Below, in pieces: positions 42,600 to 52,130 of a stretch of DNA of 64,000 bases; position 1 is the first letter of the stretch, and every line of letters begins with the position of its first letter. A program made the translations under genes and the position numbers. The notes beneath the pieces were generated by a model. It was not told the DNA's origin and searched no databases. It saw only the letters and a list, made by a program, of their open reading frames with translations. The DNA is from Prillingera fragicola (Eukaryota > Basidiomycota > Tremellomycetes > Trichosporonales > Trichosporonaceae). Location: positions 1,550,001 to 1,614,000 of the forward strand of contig BEDY01000005.1 of NCBI GenBank assembly GCA_002335605.1, in the 5' to 3' direction.

Positions 42600-43578
42600 T
42601 GTGGGTGATAGTCAAGTGGAGACTTGGTTCCAGGTGGACCTGCGGGTTGACTGCGGGGTGTGGAGGTGTGGGGTATAATGCGGGGTAATCGCCACACCTC
42701 CTGTTCGACATCTTCTACCTGCCAAGCCACCAGGCGACGTCTGCAACGTCCTGACCCTCTCGACGCATGCGCTAGAACAACACACGACGCGGAGTCCCAG
42801 ATACAGAACGACCAAACCCACTCCTCAAACAGTCGGTAACCGCAACCGGCGGGGAATCGGCGTGTCAATCCCTCCGGCTTGTGCGAGCTGCTCGCACCGA
42901 TTTGGTCACCATGTTTGGCTCATGTTTGGCTTTTGGGGCCGGAGATGCTGGCTCGGTCCTATGAGTGGAGCCCTGCACCGAGGTGGAGATGGCCGGGCCG
43001 GGGCGGCGGGGTGGCTTCCTGGTGCGGAGGGACGTTGGCCAAGGCCTGTTCACTGCTCGGCGGTGTTCCTCGCTGCTCTCCTCACAGCGCTGGTTCCTTT
43101 TGATCTACGGCCCACAGTCTACTAAAATCAGCGAGATACACCAAGCACATCCGCAACGACTCGGGCACACACGTTTGCGGCTTGGGAATGTCAGCGATCC
43201 CTTCTGCAGCCCTGGGGAGACTGAACAGCGGCTGGGAAGAGACCACTGACGCAGCTTCAACACAGGCCTTCCGAAGGAGAAAACATTCACTGCACGAAGG
43301 CCGCAGGAAAGGTGTTGTTAATTTTCTTCTGCCTTGTGGTGCCAGGCTAGGATCTCTGGAGGCACTTGCCGGCCCAGCGACGATCCATACTCACACCCAC
43401 TCTCTCACTACTGATACCCATCCAACGCTCTGGCCTCCACTCACCACATCTCTGTTGCCTCCTTCAACGTTGCCCTTGCATTACTCATTGCCCGTTGCGC
43501 CATGTCCAACTCGCACTGATTGGAATACTGTACTGACATTTCGACACGGAAGCGGGCGAACCAGCTAAAGCGTCGTCC
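42600..43578. other. Intergenic stretch, no gene recognised
   Basis: About 1 kb upstream of the AhpD-like gene. No coding frame beyond 128 codons and none with family features. It merges into the hairpin array at 43579. Confidence 0.4.
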
Positions 43579-44240
43579 AGTGCGTGTTTACACGCACTTT
43601 ATCACCAATGCGCAAACCATTGACCCTACGTTGTGTGGCGACTCACTCGCCACTTTGTTGTAGTGTGTTTCGCAAAACACACTAGTTGTTATATTACAAC
43701 AGTTTAGAAACTCCAATGTGTTTGGGAAATGCACGATGATGTCCTCGATCCCGTGGTGTGTCCTGCAGTGTGTTTCGAGAAACACACTACGGTTGCTTAT
43801 TACAAGAGTTTAGAAATCCTAGTGGGATTGAGAAACATACTAGGTCGATACCGTACTTTACTAGGCAGTGGATAAGGCAATTTGGGTGAAAGGGTCACCA
43901 GGCTGCGGACGGAAACCAGTAGACGACGGCAATTGTCGGTGAGGCTGCAGTAGTGTGTTTCTCAAATCATACAAGTATCTTCTATGACAAGAGTTTAGAA
44001 GTTGCTATGTGGTTTGGGAAACACGCATGTCGAGCCTCGTATATTCCTGTGATTTGTAGTGCGTTTTGAGAAACACATAGAGACTTGTCAATTACGAGTC
44101 TAATGGGCTGACAGTGAAATACAGACAGAGTATGGCCAACACCGGAATAATACAAATGATCATTGTGTGTTTCTCGAAACATTCTGTGCCGAAACACACC
44201 CGGGTCATCCGCCAGAGTTGACATGTAGTGTGTATTTCCT
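43579..44240. repeat. Array of hairpin-forming repeats, about 53-bp and 105-106-bp spacing
   Basis: Non-coding, AT-richer block. Perfect inverted repeats: 43579-43598 (AGTGCGTG arms, TTTA loop), 43661-43684 (TAGTGTGTTT arms, CGCA loop) and 43767-43788 (AGTGTGTTTC arms, GA loop). Degenerate copies start at 43951, 44057, 44163 and 44226. Starts at 43661/43766, 43951/44057 and 44057/44163 are 105, 106 and 106 bp apart. Between them lie weaker palindromes (43715-43732, 43820-43842, 44004-44022) at roughly half that spacing. Copies 1-3 also share TACAAxAGTTTAGAA about 35 bp after the hairpin start. It lies between the AhpD-like promoter and the thiolase 3' end. Confidence 0.8.
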
Positions 44241-44517
44241 CATCGCTGCCTACTTCATTGTCTCGTGTCAGCACTTGCAGAGGACAAATGGCTTAGTCAA
44301 GAACCGGCGTGGAGGCGTACTCAACGACGCGAAAGGTCCCCTAGCAGCAGGCCAGGTTAGCATGCGCCAGTTGTTCAGAATGCGATATGACAACGATCTC
44401 GCCCTTTCAGTGATTGCCGTTACCCAGACTCTCTGCGGTCCGACGCCCAATACAATAGCGCATGCATCTCTGATCATTACACAACAAACACACCCGCGGC
44501 GCCCATTCTGCCTCTGG
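44241..44517. other. Spacer between hairpin array and thiolase gene
   Basis: 277 bp, 3' flank of the thiolase gene. No gene seen. Confidence 0.4.
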
Positions 44518-44686
44518 TCAGCTCTCATCCCACCTGCGACACAACGAGTACTCACCCGGAACCAATGCACATGCTGGTGACGAGAATCTGGGGGCTCTTG
44601 ACCTCGCCCTCCTTTTCCCTACGACGGAGCTCGGAGACACCGGTGACGACCTGGCGGACACCGGTGGCGCCGAGGGGGTGGCCGAG

Positions 44687-44717
<31 letters not shown>

Positions 44718-46066
44718 GCGAGGTCGAGGCCGAGCTTCTCAACGCAGTAGACGTACATGCTCGAAAACGCCTCGTTGATCTCAAAGAGGTTGACGTCGTC
44801 GAGGGTAAGACCGGTGCGCTTGAGAACGGCACTGCGACGTTTAGCGACTATGGAGAGAGGGAGACTCACGGGATGGCCTCGGCGGGGGCGATACCCATCA
44901 CCTTTGGGGTAATGCCGACGACCGCGGTAGCGACGTGGGTTGCGAGAATCTCGAGACCGAGCTGCTCAGCCTTGCTGCGCTTCATCATGATGACCATGGC
45001 GGCGCCGTCGGTGACCTGGGACGAGTTTGGGCCGGTGCTCTTGTCGCCGTACTGCGCGAACGCGGGCTTGGCGCTGACCATCTTCTCCATCTTGAGGCCA
45101 TGGCGGATACCGTCGTCCTTGGACACGGTGACAGGCTTGCGGGCCGATTTGGGGTCCTCGGGGTCGGACAGCACCGAGGTCTCGATGGGCATGATTTCGG
45201 CGTCAAAGCGGCCAGCCTTTTGGGCGGCCTCGGCGCGGTTGTGCGACATGAGACCGTACTCGTCCATCTTCTCGCGGGGAATGTTGTACACCTCGGCGAC
45301 AACCTCCGAGGTCCAGCCCATGGGCTTAGCGCAGTCGACCGAGGGCGGGTTGTCGAGAATCGCCTGCTCGTGGAACACGGGGGTAGGGCGGGGGCTGCAG
45401 GGGTCAGCACAGAGTCCTCGGTCGCAGCTGCCCGCAAACCTCACTTTTGGGTCATGCTCTCGTAGCCGGCGGCGATACCAATCTCAATGTCTCCAGCACG
45501 GATAGAGTCCGAGATGTGGCGCAGCGCCATCAATCCCGATCCACAAAGCCTGTTGACAGTCGCAACGGGCGCGCTCTCAGGCAGGCCAGCAGCCATGGCC
45601 GCCGCGCGCAGCTCGTAGCACGGCGACGGCGAGTGGCAGACACCGGCGATGACGTCGTTCACGCTCTTGGGGTCAACCCCAGACTCGGCGATACCGCCCT
45701 TGAGCAGCTTGTAGATGAGGGAATCGGCAGACGTGTCGCGGAGACCACCCTTCTTGCCGCGAGTGAGCGGGGTGCGGCGCGCGTACTGAAGGTCAGCAAG
45801 TGGAGGTGGGGCAGGTGTGGGGCAAGCCATAGGTGACTCTCAACAGTGGGACTGCGTGCTCGCTGTCATACATGCACGCCGGCGTGCAGGTAGGTCACAC
45901 CAGCTCCGTGCGCGCGCTCGGCGTCGCTGGCTGATCAATCACCGACACTCACAGTAATGACGACGTCGTCGGGCTTGGGCTTGACAATCTCGGCGAGGGC
46001 CGATGAAGCGAGACCGCGGCGCTGGACGGCGCGCACGCTGAAAGAGGCGGTACGGAGGGCGAACAT
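44518..46066 (-). CDS. Thiolase (3-ketoacyl-CoA / acetoacetyl-CoA thiolase), mitochondrial
   Basis: Thiolytic cleavage of 3-oxoacyl-CoA; beside two SCOT genes the likely role is splitting acetoacetyl-CoA to two acetyl-CoA. Exons 46066-45953, 45785-45445, 45394-44870, 44831-44556 and 44533-44518 give 423 residues. The N-terminus [19 protein letters not shown] looks like a presequence; no PTS2. Active-site landmarks: [10 protein letters not shown] (nucleophile Cys about 119), [38 protein letters not shown] (His) and SMCIGSG (second Cys). Sequence is nearer to Pot1/ACAA-type 3-ketoacyl thiolases than to Erg10. The final 16-nt exon ends the protein as GWDES directly after CIGSG, replacing the usual GMGxAxxF strand; the last junction may be misjudged. 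Confidence 0.88.
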
Positions 46067-46481
46067 GGTGAGGGTTGAGGTGAGGAGCAACTGCAAGAAT
46101 GCAAGGTGAGCGTTTCTGGGACTCTCGAAGGCAGCAGGCAGGAAAGGTTACGGCCGTGATACGCTGGTGCCCCGCCGGCGTCGGGTGCTCCGATCGCCGG
46201 ATTCCTGGCTGAAAACCGCGGTAGGCCGGAGTGGTCGGGACCGGGGCTGGGATGGGGTGGGATGGAACGGAAGTGCTCTCCTGCTCTCGTATGCTCTCCT
46301 GGGCATGCGTGCTCGCGTAACGCTGGCAGCTGGCACCCTTACGCGAGGTGTGCGTGCGTGCGTACGATTCTTAAAGACACAAGCGCACTTTCAGAAACAC
46401 GCAGGCTTGGACAATACGAAGGTGCTGATACATCCAACAACCATGCTACTACCTACACTGCCTACACGTACCCTGCTATCC
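46067..46481. promoter_or_regulatory. Intergenic region upstream of thiolase gene
   Basis: 415 bp between the thiolase start and the 3' end of the second CoA-transferase gene. No gene; it should contain the thiolase promoter and the terminator of its upstream neighbour. Confidence 0.4.
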
Positions 46482-48277
46482 CTAGACCGAGACCTCGTTG
46501 ACATTAGGCCCAACCTCAAACTTGGCGCCAGTCTTGGCCTTGACCTCATCGAGGGTGGCTCCGGGCATGAGCTCGGAGAGGGTGAGGACGCCGTTCTTGC
46601 GGTCAACGTCGAACACTGCGAGCTCGGTGATGATCATCGACACGCAGCGCGCGCCAGTCAAAGGCAGGCTGCACTCCTGCACAATCTTGGGGTTGCCCTT
46701 GCGGTCCGTGTGGTCGGTGCACACGATAATCTTGGTCTGGTCAGGCGACGAGACGAGGTCCATGGCGCCACCCATTCCTGGCCAGTCAGCAATGTCCGCC
46801 TTTCTAGTGTGCACACTCACCCTTGACGAGCTTGCCGGGAATGATCCAGTTGGCGAGGTCACCGGAAGCCGAGACCTCCATGGCACCGAGAACCGAAACG
46901 TCGACGTGGCCACCACGGATCATGGCAAACGAGTCGTCCGAGCCGAACACCGAGGCTCCAGGCATCAGAGTAACTGGACGTCAGCGCCTGCTCTCACCGC
47001 TGCTAACATCAACTTACCAGTCTCCTTGCCGGCGTTGATAATGTCGGCATCAACCATCTCGACCGAGGGCAGTGGGCCCATACCGAGAAGGCCGTTCTCG
47101 GACTGGAGCCAGATCTGGCGGCCCTCGGGAACGTGAGAGGGGATAAGGGTGGGGATTCCAATACCGAGGTTGACGTAGAAGCCATCCTTGAGCTCCTGGG
47201 CGGCACGCTTGACAATCTGCTCGCGCTTGGCACGCGCCTCTCCCGAGCCGAGCGCAGCGGCAGTGTCGACGCCCTCGGCCGGCTTGGTCGTCACGTACTC
47301 GATCTCGCGCGGGGTCTGCGCCTTGACGATGCGGTTGACGTAGACGCCCGGCAGGTGGATCTGCATAGGGTCGAGGGAGCCGGTGGGGACAATCTCCTCG
47401 GCCTCGACAATGGTCGTCACGGCACTGCGGGCCATGGCGTTCGAAAAGTTGTTGGCAGTGTAGCGGAAAATGGCGTTGCCGGCCTCGTCGACCTTCCAGG
47501 CGCGGATGAGCGCAATGTCGCCCTTGATCGCCTCTTCGAGAATGTAGTGCTTGCCGTTGAACTCCCGCGTCTCACGCGGAGGGGGGTAGGCGGCGGGCTG
47601 CAGTGTTAGCAGGCATCTTACGCGAGCAAGACCGAGGCGTGGGGCGGCCGCACTGGACAACCCCACCGCACGCCATTCCCAGGAGCACGAGCGAGACTCA
47701 CCTTGCCATCCTTGTCGTGGCGCATGGCGACCGAACCGAACTGGACGGGGGTTCCGTAGCCCGTAGGCGTGTAGAACGCAGGGATACCGGCACCGGCGGC
47801 GCGCATGCGCTCGGCAAGGGTACCCTGCGGGGTGAGCTCGAGGTCGACCTCACCGGTGAGGTACATCCTCTCGAGGAGCTTGTTGCTGCGGCGTCAGTCA
47901 TTGCATTCGACGTGCTCGGACAAATCTCGCGCTCGCGTTACTCACGTGCCGAGGTACGACGCAATCATCTTGGAGAGCTGCTTGGTCTCGAGCAGCTTGC
48001 CGAGACCCTTGACTTCGCCGTTGACGACGGCACCGGCATTGTTCGAGACACCAGTGAGGTTGTTGACGTCGGTGCGCTTGGAGAGAGCGGCAATAAGAGT
48101 GTTGGGGACACCGCAAAGACCGAAACCACCAGACAGGACCGTGTCGCCAGACTTGACGGCACCAACGGCCTCTTCGGCAGAGGTAAAGATCTTGCTGGCA
48201 CGAGCAATGGGCGAGGTGCTAAAGGCGCGGCGCGGGGCGGCACTGCGCAGGAGGGAAGCGCGGGCGGTGGCGAGCAT
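46482..48277 (-). CDS. Succinyl-CoA:3-oxoacid CoA-transferase, paralog 2
   Basis: Second mitochondrial SCOT, 514 residues. Exons 48277-47946, 47885-47702, 47597-47018, 46973-46821 and 46777-46482. The presequence [22 protein letters not shown] is followed by the alpha domain ([52 protein letters not shown]) and beta domain ([31 protein letters not shown] with the catalytic Glu, [13 protein letters not shown]). In the interdomain region SCOT2 is nearer the animal enzyme ([16 protein letters not shown]). It has four introns against one in paralog 1, and the two proteins differ throughout, so the duplication is old or one copy was acquired separately. Both keep catalytic residues. Confidence 0.95.
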
Positions 48278-49338
48278 TTTTCCTTAGTGAGTGAGTGGAG
48301 GGATGTACGAGTGAGTCGCCAGAGTTGTCTTTGACTTGCAGCAGGAGACGACGGGTGTATGTGGAATGGACTCTCACCCGGAAGTGTTGGAGCCGGAGTC
48401 GGGCTTGACCGAGTTCTGTGGCAAGAGGAATTCGGTCGGTCGGGTGTCCCGACGCCGAGACGATGCGGCCAACTGACGGTGATAGCGGCGAACTTCGGGG
48501 CACTGCATGCAAGCGGGCATCCGTTGCGGCTGCTGCGTGCGTGCGGTGATTGCTTCTGATATTTTGAGGTGTCCTAGTCATGCATGAGCTCGCTGTTGGC
48601 TGAGATGAGCTCGTCGTTGTTGATGGGCCACTGCTCAATGGCTTCGGCAGGTCGGCAATTAAAGATCCGGGGACGCCGCGGTGTTGGCTGCGATGACTTG
48701 CAGGCAATACTCGTCGTTCTTGTTCATAAAATCAACATCTGCAAGAGACGAGCACTGAGCCCAGATCGTCGGCCGATCTCGGACAGGTTCGACGTTGCGA
48801 CCAACGCAGGGATCGAGACACGTGCCGCTGGTGAGAGGTACGGAGGCGCCGAACTCTTGCACTTGCCCACGGCGTTGACCGATATGAGTTTGGAATTTTG
48901 ATGAGTTCGTGTCTGCCCAGTGATATCTTGAGCTAGTTTTGTGATCTCGCTAGAGGCGATGGCCTGAATCGGCAGTAGAGCCATCGCAGACACAGAGATA
49001 AGTCGGCTGGTCCTCACCGGAGGAGCCCGTCTGCTGCTCGCTGCATTCAATATTAATGTTAGATCCTGCACATCAGTTACACCATCGAAGGCCTTCTCTC
49101 CCTAAACAGTGGCTACTCATAGCACGAAAGCATCACCTTGGCGTGTGGTTTGTTGTCGGCATTGGCACTACTGATAAAGAGGACACAGCCAGATAGTTTT
49201 GCCGAGTTTAGCCGAGATATCTTCTCACCGTCCCTCTGTCGGCGCGTCATCGCTCATCGTCGTCACAGTTCATCGCAGTACTCTCACTCTCTTCACATCT
49301 CCCCTCCCTGCTTCTTACTCACCACCCCCATCACAACA
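48278..49338. promoter_or_regulatory. Divergent intergenic region
   Basis: About 1.06 kb between the second CoA-transferase gene (leftward) and the cyclodeaminase-like gene (rightward). The last 130 bases are a CT/CA-rich leader. No gene seen. Confidence 0.45.
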
Positions 49339-50276
49339 ATGGCCGTCTCCACTGCCGCTGCTATCGGTGAGACAATCTCATCAGTCTTCAAGACCCAGCC
49401 GCAGACCGAGCCACACACCGAGCAGCAATCACACGCCCAACTTAGCCACTCGCAGGTAGAGTCGGTCTTCCGCCAGACTCCCCTCAAGCAGCTCCTCGCC
49501 TCTCAAGAGGACGCAATCAAGAACCTCACCCAGTCGCCCACGACCGAGTCAGACAAGCAGGCCGTAGACTCGGGACACGTCGCTGCCCTCCGCGGTGCAC
49601 TCAGTACGCTCTCCTACTGGACGCGCTGACCACAGGCTCGGCACTGTTCCTCACAGCGCGTCTCACTCAGGAGCCACGCAACCTGCTCGTCTTCGGCAGC
49701 AGTTCCCACGCAGCTGCAACTGCAACCGTGATTCTCCAGCAGTACCCCAGCATCCCCAGCTGCACCGTCGTGGTGGCCGAGGAGACGCCCGAGGCGACCG
49801 CCCTCCTCGACTCGCTCAGCCCCACTCACCAGCAGGTCGAGTTCCGCCTCGTCGTCGCGCCCAAGAGCTACGAAGACCGCACCGTCGCGGGATGCGTGCA
49901 CAATGCCGACATTATCGTCGTTGCCACGACCGCGACTGACCCGCTGTTCAACTCTGTCGACGTGCGCAGCGGGGGCGGCGTGGTGTGCTGCGGGGATGTG
50001 AGGCAGGTGGACACCGAGCTGGTGAGGCGCGCTGGAAGGGTTGTGGTCGAGTGTGCTGCCGAGGATACCGAGGAGGAGCTTGGGGCTGTGCTGGCTGGGA
50101 CGGCCAAGGCTGCCGAGGGGGACGTGGCCGTGTTCAGGACTGTGAGTGTTGGCCGCCGTGCTTGGCGCTGATGGCAGGTTGAGTGCAAGGAGCTTGATGA
50201 TGCCCTTGCCAAGGTTGTTGATTCACAGACTGGAGCTGGTGAGGCGTGGACTGAGGTGGACAAGGAGGATCTCTGA
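49339..50276 (+). CDS. Ornithine cyclodeaminase / mu-crystallin family protein, short form
   Basis: 289 residues from exons 49339-49603, 49636-50141 and 50178-50276 (32- and 36-nt introns). The Rossmann half is clear: NLLVFGSSSHAAATATVILQ, then CTVVVAEETPEATALLDSL, VHNADIIVVATTATDPLF, GGGVVCCGDVRQVDTELV and VVVECAAEDTEEELGAVL. This order matches ornithine cyclodeaminase-like NAD(P)-binding proteins. The nucleotide loop is FGSSSHA rather than the usual GxGxQA, and the N-terminal substrate domain is shortened (family about 330 residues), so enzymatic activity is doubtful. Start chosen at the first ATG after a CT-rich leader. Confidence 0.75.
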
Positions 50277-50949
50277 GGACGAGGAGGAAGCAGGGGCAAT
50301 AGCAGAAGCGTGCCCAGGAGAAGGAAGAGGAGCGCTTCGAGGACGGAATCCATCAACACACTTTCACAATGCACACGCCCGTCAGCTTGTTCATCATTCT
50401 CTTCTCTTTCACTGCAGAATCAGTGGTATTTCTGCTGAAACATCTCTTGTAAGTGAGACACTGGCAGGGATCCTCCTTTCTTAGAAGCGAGCTCACCCAC
50501 CAGTCCTGGCAGCAGTATCATCGAAAAGGCCTGTAAGCACACCGCGTCTTGCTCCAGTGACAGGCCGCTCGTGCCCGATCCTCATGTCGCCTCAGGTTGA
50601 ACCCCATGGCCCTCGTCTTCTAGAATAACGAGTGAAAGGACGTAGAGAACTCTGGGATTCCCGTCCGCGGTTACGATGCGGCGAGACAGCACTGGATGTA
50701 CACAGTTCTTCACAGTGGAGCATGGGAGCAGGGCAGAGAAGATGGACGGAATGTGCTAACTGTGCGAGGCCTGTGACTCTTGCCCAGTCTCAGATGTGCA
50801 CAGTGGCTGGTCTAAAAGCCTTCCCACTCTCGCTGTCCTCATCCTCCCTCGAATGCCTAATGCCTACCCCCCGCTATCTTACCCGGCACCCCCTCGGCCC
50901 CATGCCAACCCCAGCTCCCGCGGCCCCAGCCGAGCACCCAGAGTGGACA
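50277..50949. other. Intergenic stretch, no gene recognised
   Basis: 673 bp after the cyclodeaminase-like gene. Small frames only; the + frame leading into the BTB-like fragment opens in its last third. Confidence 0.4.
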
Positions 50950-51030
50950 GTGGGCGACATGGAGCTCATCTCGTCTAACGGCGTCGTCTTCCGCATCCCC
51001 TCAGCCCACCTCATGCGGCACCTCACAGCC
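50950..51030 (+). pseudogene. BTB/POZ-like fragment, plus strand
   Basis: The frame reads VGDMELISSNGVVFRIPSAH then LMRHL, the opening beta-strand and helix of fungal BTB domains (DxxLxSSDGxxFxVHxxxL). It breaks off after about 30 residues, continuing only as unrelated codons to 51138. An upstream Met exists at 50859. It is probably a decayed or partial gene; possibly an exon of an unresolved gene. Confidence 0.35.
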
Positions 51031-51062
51031 TGTGAATATGAATTGGGGGGTAGGGGAACGTA

Positions 51063-51143
51063 CGAGTGCCTTTTGAGATCGTCCGAGTTGACGCGAAACC
51101 GGTGTCCGCCGTACGCTACGAGCTCAAAGTCACTTTGAGGCAT
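51063..51143 (-). pseudogene. BTB/POZ-like fragment, minus strand
   Basis: From Met at 51143 the frame reads MPQSDFELVAYGGHRFRVNS then DDLKRHS, again the start of a BTB-type domain. It ends after about 27 residues as it runs into the antisense of the facing fragment. The two converge 32 bp apart, suggesting a truncated inverted duplication. No full domain is present. Confidence 0.35.
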
Positions 51144-51510
51144 TGCGGGGTGTCGTTCTATTCTGTGGGAGACTGGATTGGGATGCCTTGAGTTACGTGG
51201 GAGATGTTGAGGGTAGCTGGACCGTCTGGAGCCCAAGGTTACAGGAAGACCAATCTCGTGGGCTATGTACTGGGGTGGGAGCATGTGAATGTGTAAGGAC
51301 CATCGATGCGGCTGCGTCAGTGTGCTAGACAGGACCAGATTTGTGAGAACCCAGAAGGGCACACCATAGCCCATGACTGGGCTTTCGGGATGAAAGTGAC
51401 TGGAAGTGAGGGCACTGGGTAGTGTGGCAGTGAGCTGAATAATGGAGGACGAACTCGAGCAACATGGGCGTTCGGCTCATATACGCACGACACACATCTC
51501 CAACATGAAC
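51144..51510. other. Intergenic stretch before tRNA-Lys
   Basis: 367 bp with no recognised gene. Confidence 0.4.
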
Positions 51511-51594
51511 GCCTGGTTATATCAGTCGGTAGATAGTTTGACTCTTACTCTTTAAGATATCAAAATGTCATGGGTTCGAGCCCCATACTAGGCT
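51511..51594 (+). tRNA. tRNA-Lys (CTT), 11-nt intron
   Basis: Acceptor GCCTGGT / ACTAGGC. D arm TATC..GATA. Anticodon stem TTTGA/TCAAA with CTT at 51544-51546. T arm ATGGG-TTCGAGC-CCCAT. Intron 51548-51558 at position 37/38. One G-T pair in the acceptor stem. Confidence 0.92.
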
Positions 51595-52043
51595 TCTTCT
51601 TTTGCTACTCTGCACCCCGCAGAACTCTTTTGCATGCACGCAGATGGCTACAGGAGGAATCGGAACATCGGCGGTCGGAGAGTGCAGACGACCACCCGGT
51701 CAAAATTTCAGGAGGTGGAGGCGGGACTCCGCATGAGAAGGTGGAGGTGTCTCTGAATTTTTTGGCTTGAGCCGGTCCTTTCAAGTTGATGCTGTTGCAC
51801 ATCTCATGTTGTAGCGATGCATGCAGCTTGGCAGGCTTGCAGCGAGACTGTCAAAGGTCAGTTCAGGTCACCGACATTCAAAGGAAACACACGAGGTGTG
51901 GCCCAAGATGTCGGACCAATGCAACGTTGTCCCCTCAGGGCCAGGTCCCTTCGGCGCTGCCGCCCGTCTCCGCTGCCAAAACGCAAAAAGCAACGCGCCG
52001 TTCGCCTGTGGAGCAAAAGGAAGATTCGCTGCTGCTGCAGCTC
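51595..52043. other. Spacer between two tRNA genes
   Basis: 449 bp between tRNA-Lys (+) and tRNA-Gln (-). No coding frame with family features. Confidence 0.4.
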
Positions 52044-52130
52044 AGGTCGAACTGGGAATCGAACCCAGATTACAAGAATGATTCGTTGAAGAATCAGAAT
52101 CTTATGTACTAACCGTTATACGATTCAACC
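52044..52130 (-). tRNA. tRNA-Gln (CTG), 15-nt intron
   Basis: On the minus strand: acceptor GGTTGAA / TTCGACC, D arm GTAT..GTAC, anticodon stem TAAGA/TCTTG with CTG (complement of 52095-52097), T arm CTGGG-TTCGATT-CCCAG. Intron 52079-52093. Confidence 0.9.

Noticed and set aside
43579..44240. CRISPR-like interpretation of the regularly spaced palindromes
   Set aside because: Repeats are degenerate, spacing is mixed, there are no cas genes and the genome is eukaryotic.
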